Shown one piece after another: positions 46,440 through 57,286 of a DNA stretch of 64,000 bases. Made by a program: the position numbers and the translations under genes. The stretch is from NCBI GenBank assembly GCA_030765065.1, contig CM060977.1, forward strand, positions 99,651,795 to 99,715,794. The letters run 5' to 3'. This DNA is from Deroplatys truncata (lineage: Eukaryota; Arthropoda; Insecta; Mantodea; Mantidae). Position 1 is the first letter of the stretch. Each line of letters begins with the position of its first letter. Under the pieces are notes generated by a model that was not told where the DNA came from, made no database searches, and saw only the letters and a list, made by a program, of their open reading frames with translations.

Positions 46440-46655
46440 AAACGAAGGCACTGTAGAAGCACACCTGAAAGTTGAGAAGGAAACGGATTACAATGTAAAT
46501 GATTGAAAGGAAATCCTCGTAGATAAGAAACCAGCCCAGCATTCGTCTACCGACCAGAGAAAACCACGAAAAACACAAGACCAGAGTGGATGGTCAACGG
46601 GAATCGAACTCGGGGTCTTCCGAATGCGAGCTTCACACGTTATAGAGGAACCATT
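46440..46655 (-). mobile_element. SINE1, minus strand
   Basis: Head on the minus strand ends near 46655 (ACCGAGCAAATGG), B-box-like GAGTTCGATTCCC near 46605. Then 'GTTTTCTCTGGTCGGTAGAC' and 'GAATGCTGGGCTGG' as in the copy at 731. The upstream flank 46330-46440 may be 3' body. Confidence 0.7.
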
Positions 46656-46659
46656 TGCT

Positions 46660-46765
46660 CGGTATGAAATCTGTAATAAAACTATTTCTGCAAATGTTTG
46701 TCTCAGTTAACATGAAGTGGATAGAAAAATCAGATTTTGTAATATTAGTTTGCAGAAGCTAAATA
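46660..46765 (+). mobile_element. HINE-like 3'-region fragment
   Basis: 'AACTATTTCTGCAAATGTTT' and 'GTTAACATGAAGTGGATAG' match the block about 100 bp before the 3' end; the end itself is lost. Confidence 0.55.
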
Positions 46766-46789
46766 AAAACATTAATAGTGTGTGCAAAT

Positions 46790-47384
46790 TCTCGTCCACG
46801 AGATACACTTCAGGATTACATTTGTCACGGCGTCAACCAGTTTGCCTGATTTCACACACAAAGAGAATGACGTTTTCGTAGCAGTTGTGATTGCAACACA
46901 AGTATAGCAAATTGTTGACCAACCCAGCGGTATACAAGGGCAGAGGAACGCTGTTATGTATACGACATGATGCAACTTCAGTTAATGCGTGGAGCGTCCG
47001 CATAATATTGCTGCCAGCTCTACGTTTTTACTTTGTTTCCGTCCCTTTCTCACATGAAAGGCGAACGAACGAACGAAGTTAATGCCAGTTCGCGTTTCAC
47101 AAAGTGAGAGAGAGGGACAGGGAGAGACAAATGACACAAAGTTGAAACAACAGACCAATTGCAACGGAATCTGGTATGCAGCTGCTCGGAATTGTTCAGT
47201 AACTGATGCGCATGACCTCTCGTTAAAACTTTGTGTATGGGTGCTAGACTCGCGGTTTAGAACCCGCGTGTCGCAATGTGCGTGCGGTCTAGCTCCGTGC
47301 ATTCTTTCGTGTTGTCGCCCCGTGACACTGACATTTTAGTATGGCTCACAACAAGCTGAATGTTTATTTCCCCTACTAAGCACC
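46790..47384. other. unassigned GC-richer DNA
   Basis: Contains short purine repeats and frames on both strands without known domains. 'ATGGCTCACAACAAGC' at 47341 opens a frame that is cut at once by the SINE2; it could be the start of a lost transposase or gene, but nothing supports a name. Confidence 0.35.
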
Positions 47385-47625
47385 TCTTACCGAGTTCGCG
47401 GCTTCAGTCCCGGCGGATAGCGATAGACTTTTTCTGGCGTAAAGATCCTTGGCATGGCTTCCTTCGGAAGGAAAGTAAAACCAGTGGTCCCGTGTCGTAG
47501 ATTTACAGCACGTAAAAGAACCTCAAGCCTGACAAGGAGCCCTGAGGCCTCTCTGGTCATTCACACCAATATAGAATGAGGCTCTAAGACTATAGTAGTT
47601 AAAGAGCGTCCATTGGTAGAACTTC
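47385..47625 (+). mobile_element. SINE2, head partly missing
   Basis: 'GGCTTCAGTCCCGGCGG' (B-box area), 'GGCATGGCTTCCTTCGGAAG', 'GTCGTAGATTTACAGCACG' and the tail 'GTTAAAGAGCGTCCAT'. The A box is not recognisable. Confidence 0.75.
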
Positions 47626-47634
47626 AATTTATTT

Positions 47635-47940
47635 TTTTCAGTAAGTAGAAGGAGTATTTTATTCCAATAAAAAAATAATCGATGTTAAGATTTCAAAAAA
47701 ATGAATGATTTGAGAACCCCTGAATCCTAAAAGCAATTTTACTTTCTCTGCCAAAAATTCTATTTCGAGATTTCACCAGAAACACATGTTTTGATGTCCC
47801 CTGAATCGTGAACGCAATTTTACTTCCAGTACTCTGTACTTACAGAAAGTAGAGGAGGTACTGTACTTCAACAAACAATTCCGGATTTATCCGGAAATGC
47901 GTGTTTTGAGGTCCCTGAATCCAAAAGAATTTTTAGTTTC
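47635..47940 (+). mobile_element. three HINE-like 5' ends in tandem
   Basis: Three successive copies of the first 90-110 bp of the element: each runs from 'CAGTAAGTAG'/'TTTACTTTCTC'-like sequence through a 'TTTCACCAGAAACACATG'-type block to 'CCCTGAATCC' (near 47723, 47800 and 47920) and stops before the microsatellite. Confidence 0.65.
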
Positions 47941-47949
47941 TTACAGCGT

Positions 47950-48310
47950 GCTTACAGTAAGTGTCCTGCACTGTGGCTCCAACGTCCACGTACCGAACCA
48001 CATCTCATCTGGACGACAAAGCTTTCACCTTCACTCTAGTAGCGTTGAAGGAAATGTCAGTGCTGCTCTCATCCTCATGGTGTTTGGTGCTTCAACAGAA
48101 TTTTCGACACCCGAAAACTTGCGATGGTCTAACCTTTGTGCCACCACTTCACACAGAACAGTCCTATTGACTTGCGGAAAATGTTCATGGAATTCTGAAG
48201 TTAAGTAACAACTTTTGTTACAAATTCGTCGTTCACAACAAACGTTCGTCCACTCCGTTCTTCATAATTGATGTTGGTGCGTCCGTCTTGAAATTGACCA
48301 CAACGTGGGA
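47950..48310 (-). mobile_element. mariner-like transposase, N-terminal remnant
   Basis: The minus strand reads 'TNINYEERSGRTFVVNDEF', then in another frame 'EHFPQVNRTVLCEVVAQRL' and 'DHRK', then 'RAALTF' and 'DEMWFGTW', which correspond to the HTH, linker and first catalytic Asp region ('GDETW') of irritans-type mariners. TIRs not seen. Confidence 0.7.
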
Positions 48311-48484
48311 AAAACCTCTCACTCATGTTCCTCTATACTGCAGTTATCTCCCGATGAATTGCAGCTGCCCACAGAAACCGTATTGTGACGAGGTGGCTAT
48401 GGCCCAGGGTATCGGGAGGTCGGCGCCCTGCAGTCGGAGATACACAAAGATAAGTCGCAATCTCACCCAGCGCAAACACCAGAT

Positions 48485-49140
48485 AACCAGAATATTCTAG
48501 AAGTTTCTTTCCTCCACCTCCAGAAGATGTATCTATACGGTTCTAGAATGCTGTGTGGTAGATTCCATTGGTTATAAGCAAGTGTTCTCGCAAGAGGAGT
48601 CAGTTAGTAAGCAAATTAGCGAGTGCTTTTCTGGTGCGACATGAAGTGCAATACTACAAGCGATACTCTACAGTGAGATGGTGACGACTGGTACAGGAGA
48701 AGTTGGAGAAGTCTTGTATTCGACTCCTCAACGAGTGAACCGTCCGGAAGAATCTAGTACCGTGCCTATTGCATTACACCGCTACGTCAAGAAGCAAAGT
48801 TATGTAACGGCAAAATTGAATTATTTCACATTAGTGAAGTGAGAGTGTAAACTAAGTGAAGTTCCTAAAAGGTGGATCAGGTAAAACAGTGAAGTGATAT
48901 TGAGAACATTAGAGAAGTGACAGTTGAAAAACTGGATAAAGTCACTATATTACTACGTATCTCACACTTGTAGTGCTGCACAAGCCTGTCGTAGTGAAAG
49001 AAACTGAAATGCAATTTCGCACTGACACCGCCACTCATCCAAGCTACACAGCGTATCAAGAATAGCGCAGCTACCGCCACTCCCACTCCAGTCTGGAACT
49101 TACTTTCCGAAATGCCCTCGTTGTACTAAGCGAGAACTTC
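48485..49140 (+). promoter_or_regulatory. promoter-like cluster, LTR-like or host heat-shock promoter
   Basis: Perfect heat-shock element TTCTAGAAGTTTC at 48495-48507, a second half element TTCTAGAAT near 48542, an inverted CCAAT (ATTGG) at about 48569, and TATAAG a few bases later. Downstream 48600-49100 is an AGTGAAGTG-rich, frame-poor stretch like a long 5' leader. No coding region follows within reach. It may be a second LTR-like remnant; a host promoter is possible. Confidence 0.35.
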
Positions 49141-50261
49141 AGGTATGCTTATAAACACCTACCTTCAGTTAGTATGTCCTGGAGACTCTAGAAAGCTATT
49201 GGTGCCACTTACCTGAAATAAACAAACACAGAAGGAGATAACGAGAAGTCTTAATACAGCTAGGATACTATGTTAAGTAACATTACGACTGCTGATAGTC
49301 TTCCGGTAATTTCATTGAGCTTAACGAATACTTATCGTCACGATACATTATCTTGAGAAGGTCAAGATATATTTATTTTATGACAAAAACGCACAAGTTT
49401 GATATCAAAATTAAATTACCATAGGGAAATGTGAGTTGCACTTCTAGAAATAACATAAATTGGAGAAAAAGCTATTGATTTTTATACTTTTGTTTTACAT
49501 TATTCATACAATTATTATCATCATACTAAGGACCTACCTAATTGATATTTTTGTAGGAAACCAAACACAAGTTAACTAATGTGATTTAAAAATTATTTTC
49601 TTGTGTTAAAGAGCACGATATTGATATTAAAGTAAGCTGTTTAAGGAGTATTTATGGCAATACGTACTTTAATAAATGAAGTAATAAGGAATAAAAACTT
49701 TAAATCCTACAAAATAATGGCGCTACCTTTGTTATCCTACGCATGTAAGTTATAACAAAAGTAACAACAAAATAAATAGAATTCTTAGAAAGGGTTAAGA
49801 CGTCAAGAATTAAACATTTTACTGATATTAATTAAATTCAACAAATGAGTGACCAGGGAATATCTGCCACGACACTGAATTCCCCAAATGACGCACATTT
49901 CTTTCTCGATAAACTACAAAGGTGTCTTCAAAATCATTTTTGAGATATCATGCCCCAATGGTGACCTACAATATCGCAAATGCATTAAGTCCTTCGCTTC
50001 CTGCTGTTATGGTATAACTGGCGCAACAGTTCTAGACATGTGAAAATCTTAATGACAGCTATGAAGCGAGTTACATACCAGATCAAGAGGTGACCGGTCG
50101 TCTGCATGCTGCAGGAGTGCGTGGGACAGTCATTGTCAAATATTCGCACACCGGTTATGCACTGCACTACACGATAAACTTATAGTTATATACAGTATAT
50201 TTAAATCCACCGCTGTAAAATGCCCTTAATATAAAAACACTGTCAACCATCTACCTCCAGT
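49141..50261. other. unassigned AT-rich DNA
   Basis: Nothing recognised. Confidence 0.4.
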
Positions 50262-50892
50262 TCTTCCACACCTGACAGCCCTTCCTCTTCTGCGGAATCA
50301 CTCACGTCATTGCCGCTGTGGCTACTTTCTGCACAATTATCCTGGATGAGAATTTTTTCTAATTGATTTTCTGCAATTCCGTATTTTTTAAATAATGATT
50401 CTCAATTTATTCAACATGTCGATATACATTTTCCCATTCTGGCCTTCCAATTTCTGCAAATCGCTGGCGACATAACTGCTCCACATCTTTTAGTTTAAAA
50501 GTGATATTTCTGCAGGCCACCCAGTTTTTGACATCAACCCAGATTAATTCGATTGGGTTTAGATCTGGGTGATACGGTGGCAGTCTAAGTACATTATGGC
50601 GATGTTGTATTAATATCTGGCCAAGTATTATCAGTTATGACTTCTGAAGGGATTTCTTGGCTTTAACTAAGTTATATTTGTTTTACTCATGTTTTCATCA
50701 AAAGCTATATTATGCCTACGCAACCAGGTTTTTATTTCTTCTTTCAAGGAATTTGAGCTAGACTGTTTGTCAATTTGAGTTTTACCACATTGTGAAGCAT
50801 TGTCGATAACCAGAATAGACCCAGCAGGCATATTAGGTATCAATATGGTGTTGATCCACTTCATGTAATTTTCTGTATTTGTTTCTTGATGA
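50262..50892 (-). mobile_element. DDE_3-type transposase, C-terminal half
   Basis: The minus strand reads 'NTENYMKWINTILIPNMPAG' then 'SILVIDNASQ' (catalytic Asp), 'LKEEIKTWLRRHNIAFDENM', and after a shift 'LRLPPYHPDLNPIELIW' (catalytic Glu) 'VDVKNWVACRNITFKLKDV'. This is the IS630/Tc1-like family common in insects. It stops abruptly at the hairpin that starts at 50893. The missing N-terminal half may be the piece at 58850-59490. Confidence 0.8.
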
Positions 50893-51131
50893 AGATGGCG
50901 AAGATTTGTTTTTTTTTTAAAAAAAGACGGATAATATAAGTATGGCAACTGTAACGGTTTACGGCAAACGCGCGCCGCGCAATGCGTCACGCCGGGCAAT
51001 AAAACAAAAATCATATTCAGCAAGATGCCCGGCGTGACGCATTGCGCGGCGCGCGTTTGCCGTAAACCGTTACAGTTGCCATACTTATATTATCCGTCTT
51101 TTTTTTTTAAAAAAACAAATCTTCGCCATCT
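50893..51131. repeat. 106-bp-arm inverted repeat (hairpin)
   Basis: Arms 50893-50998 and 51026-51131 pair over 103 of 106 positions with a 27-bp loop. The only differences are in the T10A7 run, which reads the same on both arms. Each arm runs from AGATGGCGAAGATTTG through 'GGCAACTGTAACGGTTTACG' to 'GCAATGCGTCACGCCGGGCA'. The inner 75-80 bp recur once at 57905-57982. Confidence 0.95.
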
Positions 51132-51730
51132 TAGTTCACAAATTCACCGCTAGATCCTTCTCGTCATTTTTCATCCAATCACCTTTGATTTTATTTTCGC
51201 CTATCACATCACGTTAGTTCAATTTGTCCACCTATCAGAGATCGTCTTATTTTCACCAATCACAACGTTCCACGTCACTACTTGTTCTACTTTTTAACCC
51301 TCGGTCGTGCATGTTTTGCGTCCTTGAGTTTCCATACCTCGCACACGCAACACCACAGCGCGATAACATGTCCACGTGCTAGCTGGTGTACCGGTACGAT
51401 CGCCTCCTGGGCCTGCTCAACGCCGAGGAAGTGGTAGTGCACACCTGCGTACCCGTGGCGAACCAGGTCATGTACGTGGTGTTGAGGTAATTCCGAGGAG
51501 AGCCCCAAGGTGATCCACGCTACCAATGCCGTGATTGCGGCTTACACCACGGCACACAAGTGCCTAGTGTTATTTTGTCACCTGAAGCGAATTGGAGATC
51601 CAGTGTGCTACTTCGTCACCGACATCGTCGTCACCGTCCGCCCGAGGGATTGGCAACCGTCCGTGGGACGCCTCCTTGCAGACATTGAGGACCACTTTGG
51701 ACCGGTGAGGGCAAGCCATGTGCCGTTCAC
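51132..51730 (+). mobile_element. Polinton-like fossil, PolB fragment
   Basis: 51132-51300 is a non-coding stretch with 'CACCAATCACAACG' motifs, also present at 58330-58640. From about 51380 the composition turns GC-rich. Plus frames show residues of a protein-primed family B DNA polymerase palm ('AAYTTA', 'GDPVCYF', 'RPRDWQPSVG') as in arthropod Polintons/Mavericks. It is broken, with only a small part of the gene and no capsid or integrase gene in the window. Confidence 0.55.
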
Positions 51731-51834
51731 AAAAAAAACTTATTTTTTGTTTTTAGCATCGGTAAAACACTTTGTGGTGCAGTTGCTTGTACATTCTTTT
51801 TGCAGCCAACCAATAAACGATGAAGTTCTTACTG

Positions 51835-52044
51835 TTTTTCGGGGTTTTTCCTGGTTGGTAGACAAATGCAAACTCTTTCTACTTTTACATGGCTTTTTCC
51901 CTGGTTGGTACGCGATTGCTGCAACCGTTGCCAAAGCTCTTTCTTTTTTTCGTGATTTTCCCTGGTGGGTAGACAATTAAAATTAAGTCCTTTATCCTAT
52001 TTCGTGGTTTTCCCCTGTTTACGGACGCATGCTCAGTGCGCTCT

Positions 52045-52076
<32 letters not shown>

Positions 52077-52150
52077 CGCTCACAAATCTCTAACTAGTTT
52101 TTCGGGGTTTTCTCTGGTTGGTAGACGACTGCAAGCTCTTTCTGCTTTTT
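51835..52150 (+). repeat. minisatellite resembling a SINE1 domain
   Basis: Five units of 'TTTTTCGGGGTTTTTCCTGG' plus 'TTGGTAGACAAATGC', with the CTGGTTGGTA core at about 51851, 51901, 51962, 52016 and 52113, spaced 50-61 bp (the last interval is longer because of a CA run at 52049-52072). The unit matches the SINE1 second block (TTTTTCGTGGTTT...GGCGAATGC). Inverted relatives lie at 57375-57460 and 57770-57890. Confidence 0.7.
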
Positions 52151-52312
52151 GATAGGTTTTGTGTTTGTTTCACATCAGCCGTTTCTAACGCCATTAACGC
52201 AGTTGCATCATGAACACTTACAGTTCTGCCTTGGTTTAATAGACTTGCTAACTTTTGTGTGTACAAACAAATAAAACTCAATTTAATGTTTGAGAGTTTG
52301 CAATTCTATTTT

Positions 52313-52640
52313 TGCTTTCTCTACTATGTACTTACAGTAAGTAAAGGAAGTATTGTATCCCACCCAAAAATTCTATGTCGAGGTTTCACCGTTTCGAGGT
52401 TCCCTGACCCAAAAAACCAAGCATTTTAGACAAAGATCCGCGCGTGTGTGTGTGTGTGAACAGTACAACTGGGAAACGAAAACTCGTTTAAATACGAAAC
52501 TTGGCATTTAAGTTCAGGACCTTTCAGGGGTGCGAGACGAAGGTTTTGAAGAAAATCTCTCCAATTCAAACTACTCTTTACATGCAAAAGTTTTCGTTAT
52601 CTTTAATTTTCTCAGAAATGTCTCTTATATCATAATATAT
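52313..52640 (+). mobile_element. HINE-like 5' part
   Basis: 5' end GCTTTCTCTACTATG, then 'CCACCCAAAAATTCTATG', a (GT)n block at 52444-52458 and 'GAAGGTTTTGAAGAAAATC'. The 3' two-thirds is missing. Confidence 0.7.
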
Positions 52641-53072
52641 CAATTTCCAGAGCCTATAGTGAGTTAGGTCAGCTTAAGAGAGCTGGTATAATCTAGGATG
52701 CAGTTTACGTCAAAACTGCATACATTGTGCACATTTGTGAACATGAATCGTAACTCTTATGTAGAGTGTCAGTTACTTAAACTTATAAACTAATGTTATT
52801 TACATTTAAAATACTTATACTTAGTATTTACAAAACTGCATTAAGTTTTGGAGTACAATTAGTAGTACCATTATTTTTTTGAATGAATGAAATCCTCCTC
52901 TGTATTCAAGGTGTGAGTGATAAGGTATCTTTCTAATGCTGACTTGATTTTATTTTTATTATTTTTCAGTTCCTTACGGTTTATGATGAAAATGAATTAA
53001 ACAATACGTCATTTGCAATGTCCTTGCAAGGCCGATCTAGAAGTAGTCGATACATAAAATGTCACAATTACT
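52641..53072. other. unassigned AT-rich DNA
   Basis: Nothing recognised. Confidence 0.4.
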
Positions 53073-54025
53073 GAAAAAAATTCTGATGTGTTACACTCAC
53101 ATGACTATATCTACTCTTGTACAAACTATTTTTAAAAACTCTTATTCTCCATCTATTTCATATTAATCAAGATAAACTTTTGCAGAAACGATCTTTTGAC
53201 ATGCAAAGAGAATTACATTTTACACATAGCACCAGTTCTAAAAATATATGACTCGTTTAAGGCGTACTATGTTCCCCTTGTTTTGTATTTACAAGGGCAA
53301 TATAGAAATACAGTAGCCTTTAAGCATATACATACCTCTTAATAACTGGTTGCTATGTGCATCACCATTCTCTTTGCCTCAGATTAATACTCTTTGCATA
53401 TACAAGACAAAAACTGAATAACAAATTCCCATTTGATAAAATAAGTATTGAAACATTTAAGGGAATAACAAGCAATATCTCGAAAATGGTTCACTCAACA
53501 AAGAAAATGTATATGACATAAATTGTGTATTTTAACGCGATCTACATTTTTTGTATAGTAAAATTTTGTATATCTCTTATGGTTTACCACTTATGTAAAA
53601 GTCGTTCACAATAAGAATACTTTTGGAGACATTCCCAGAAAATTCGAGATATACATTTCATTTGTCTTAAAAATATCTTGAACATATGATATTTTAATCA
53701 AAATCGTTAGAGCCATTTTTGAGAAAATTAAAATTTTCGAAAAATGTTCCATGTAAAGGGTTGTCTGGGGTGGGGGAATTTTCTTGGAAACCTTCGTGTC
53801 GCATCTCTGGAAGATACTGAACCTAAATACCAAGTTTGATGCTTATCCGACTATTCGTTTCTGAGTTATGCTGTTCACAGACACACACACGGAAATGTTT
53901 CCAAAAATGCATTTTTTTGATCCAGGGGGTCTCAAAACATGTATTTCCGGTGAAATCTCGGTATTGAATTTTTGGGTGCAATACAATACTTCCCCCTACT
54001 TACTATACGTAGTAGAGAAAGTAAA
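53073..54025 (-). mobile_element. HINE-like element, full length
   Basis: Minus strand, about 950 bp, collinear with 9524-10470. 3' end ATTCTGATGTGTTACACTCA (hairpin), 5' end 'TACGTAGTAGAGAAAGTAAA'. The microsatellite is reduced to (CA)5 at 53880. The subterminal motif near the 3' end reads ATGACTATATCTACT, so the inverted repeat is slightly eroded. Confidence 0.8.
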
Positions 54026-54803
54026 AAAGAAAACTAGAAATGTAAAATGCCTGGCCCATTATAGAATGTATCAGAAATAAAGCATTCCCCCAGAGTAATT
54101 ATTGTTTGCATTACCAAAAGTTAAAGGAAATGAAACAAGGATTTAAAACAGTTCTAAGTAAAAGTAACAATCCATACAGCCCCATTCAGCATGCGCGTCG
54201 AGTTAAATGCCTCATTAAAAATCCTGACGCCTTATTTCGCCACAACTTGTCAAGTTGTAAACGCAGTCATTTCCGGTGCACTTCCGGTCACCATCCACCG
54301 CTGCACTTTTCCCTACCATCGACCATAAAACTGCATTTAAAAGATTTTCTCGCTGATGAGCATCCGTTTCTCACGGTCATTTTTCACGTTATGGCGCATT
54401 TTGCAACACTTTAACCGCGTCAGCATATTGTAACACACATCAGCACACGGTCTTTCACGTACTGCTGCACATGAGAATCGTTCTTTTTACTGTTTTCTCC
54501 GATACTAATGTGAGCAGAACTATAACGCTTGCTACATGTTGTTAATAGTGGTTCAGCTTGCACCCCCACTAGTGCTTTTCGCGTAAGGTTAAGTATTTCC
54601 GCACGGTTATGTGATTTATTAAGTGCGTGTGGAGTTAAAAACAGTACCCTGCCCCAACTTCAACATCAGTGTCAAATATTTAAAACTATCAGTGTCGTGT
54701 GTAGTGTTTTTGTGTTGTGCTGTGCATACGTGTTATGTAAAATGTAAGAATTAAATAGAATCAACAGATACTTCCTTTCTAAGGAGTAACACCAACTGCA
54801 GAA
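54026..54803. other. unassigned DNA, LTR- or leader-like
   Basis: 54240-54750 is CA-rich and GC-richer. 54390-54450 ('TTATGGCGCATTTTGCAAC', 'ACACATC') loosely resembles 57990-58045, so it may be a distant relative of the Polinton-like terminal region. No coding motif. Confidence 0.3.
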
Positions 54804-55640
54804 TAAAAACTTCTGAAGTGTTACATTCGTATGACCTCTACCCTCTATCTCTTATAGGTGAGTACGAAAGTTTATTTTCATATCCACTTAATTTTAATCC
54901 AGATAAACTTTTCGGGAAATAGCTGCATTACACATCCGTTATACATACAAAGGGACGCTATACACTGGCCATAAAATTCTAAATTCTTTCCATCAACATG
55001 GCGAGCAAGAACTGAAAAGCGACATGACCTTAAAAGAATGGCTAAGCATTGAACAATTCGAACCATTTATAACAGATATCTCGGAAATCGCTGACGTCAC
55101 AAAAAAGTTATTTGAAATAAATTGTGTGTTTTTAAAGAGATCTAAATTTTTTGTATTGTATGTTTTCCTCAATCCTTAGCCGTTATACAAGATCATAGAA
55201 AATTTCTTCCGAATCAAGAGGACTTTACAGGCTATTTCCACAAAATTCAAGATATACATTTTATTTTTCATATAAATGTCTTTAATATATGGTGTTGTAA
55301 TTAAAATCGTCAGAGACAGTTTTAGAAAATAAAACATTTCGGAAAATAGTTCATGTAAAGGGTAGTTTGGGGTGGAGTGACTTTCTTGAAAATCTCTGTC
55401 GTATCTTTGGAAGGTACTCAACCTAAATACCAAGTTTAGTATTTATCCGACTTTTCATTTTTGAGTTATGCTGCTCTGACACATACACACAGACACACCC
55501 ACCAGAATTTTCTAAAAATGTTTTTTATTCAGGGGACCTCAAAACAAGTATTTAGTTTTCCAGTGAAAGCTCAATATTGAATATTTGGATGCAATGCATA
55601 CCTCCTCTACCTACTATTTACGTGGTAGAGAGAGTAGAAA
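54804..55640 (-). mobile_element. HINE-like element, short subfamily
   Basis: 3' end 'ACTTCTGAAGTGTTACATTC', 5' end 'TACGTGGTAGAGAGAGTAGA'. Contains 'GAACAATTCGAACC' and 'ATAACAGATATCTCGG' like the copies at 14541 and 63580. Confidence 0.75.
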
Positions 55641-56561
55641 TAGCAACCTCTTCAACAATGGTGTTTATTGACGAGAAACGTAGGCGTAAAGGTTAAAATA
55701 TAGATCGGTGCACGCTAAATTTATAAAAAATCTGTATTCCTGGTTTCCTTAAGAAATAAATGCACAATTTGTAACAAGGAAATTTTGATACAGCAACTTA
55801 GTTCTTTCGAAATCTTTGGAAAACCGTATCTTTATTTTTTTCGGTACCGAAATTTAACAATTTCTTAAAACAACTTGTAAAATTGTATATAAAACTCTGT
55901 AGGGAAGTTTATACTAATGTTGATGTGAATGTTTATAGGATGCACAGGTCCACAGTTGTCCAGCTTGACAACATAAAAGGTTTTAGAACGAATAGCAAAT
56001 TACTAAAAGCCCCTAAATCAATATTATTACATGCAGTTGTGAAAACTATTACAGCTATGATTAATAAATTCTGGGATTACGAGAAATTTGTTAATATTGG
56101 TTTAAACTTATATAGTTGCAACAAAAGTGAGTATAGCTAGCTCGAAACTTAGCGTTGTTGTCACAAATTTGATGATTATACATGTGATAACTATGGTATT
56201 TTTCACCGAAAGTAATTCCCTCTATTCTCACTATGAAGGTTAATTAATTTGTCGAAATCTGATTTAAAGATACGGCTAGTTTAGTGTTTCTTGGAAGGCA
56301 TAAGTGTAACTACGCCAAACGACAGTAAATGAAATGACAAGGTTTTAAAGCAACTAATAAAAGGATATAGAGAATACTCTAATTTTCATAAAAGTAAGAT
56401 TAAAACTACTTGCTTAAGGTAAAACGCTTGTCTCATATTAAGAATATTCTCAGATATTCGGAGAATGGCGCGAAAGTTGAGTCTGACGCCTTGTTATTTT
56501 ATTCCGTTTTTTCTTCAAGTGGGTTTCTCTATTGTTACATTTGTATAGTCACTGTAACTAT
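55641..56561. other. unassigned AT-rich DNA with orphan frame
   Basis: The frame at 55883-56140 (85 codons) has no recognisable domain, no clear upstream context and AT-driven codon use; most likely chance. The rest is AT-rich. Confidence 0.35.
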
Positions 56562-56660
56562 TTTTACTTTCTCTACCACGTACATAGCAGATAGAGGAGG
56601 AATTGCATTGCACTCAAAAATTGGATACCGGGATTTAACCAGAAATACATCTTTAGATTT
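56562..56660 (+). mobile_element. HINE-like 5' end fragment
   Basis: 'TTTTTACTTTCTCTACCACG' then 'GCACTCAAAAATTGGATACC' and 'TTAACCAGAAATACATC'. Confidence 0.65.
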
Positions 56661-56983
56661 ACACATTTCAACTGATTACATAATTGGCTTGTATTGTGCA
56701 TGATGTTTCATTTAAATACCCACAAACTGGGCCTGTGATTATTACTTATTGTTTTTATGTGTTACAGTGGGTGAATAATAATTAGTTTGTTGGTATCGTT
56801 ATCACAGTACTGCTTCACTTGTGAAATTCCGTTCTCTTTGTATGAAAATGTAAAAAGAAAAGATAAAAGAATGACGAGTTTTAGTGAGAAAGGTCTAAAG
56901 CTTTTAAACATTAAAATCAACATGGAAACTTTGTAAATAGACAACGCCACAAAGTAATAATAATAATAATAATAATAACAACA

Positions 56984-57280
56984 ATAGACATAAATTGTGT
57001 GCTTTAACGTTCTTGTACAGTTCTTGTACAGTAAGGCTTCGTTTCCTACGGTATACCAGTTGTACAAAAGACATTCAGAATGAGACGACTTCACAGCTAT
57101 TCCCAGAAAATTCAAGTTATACATTTTATTTGTCATGCAGATATCTTAAACATACCGTACCGTAATCAAAAGGTTTAGAGCCATTTTTAAGACAATAAAA
57201 AATAACGAAATTTCTTCCACTAAACGGGTAGTTTGCGGGGTGGGAATTTTCTTGAAAATCTACGGTTTGTTAAATTTTTT
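56984..57280 (-). mobile_element. HINE-like inner fragment
   Basis: 'ATAAATTGTGTGCTTTAACG', 'ACCAGTTGTACAAAAGACAT', 'ATTCAAGTTATACATTTTAT' and 'GGGTAGTTTGCGGGGTGGG'. A (TAA)n run at 56955-56977 borders it. Both element ends are missing. Confidence 0.65.
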
Positions 57281-57286
57281 ATTTTA

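Noticed and set aside
55883-56140. 85-codon orphan frame as a small gene
   Set aside because: AT-driven composition and no family resemblance; length is within chance for this window.
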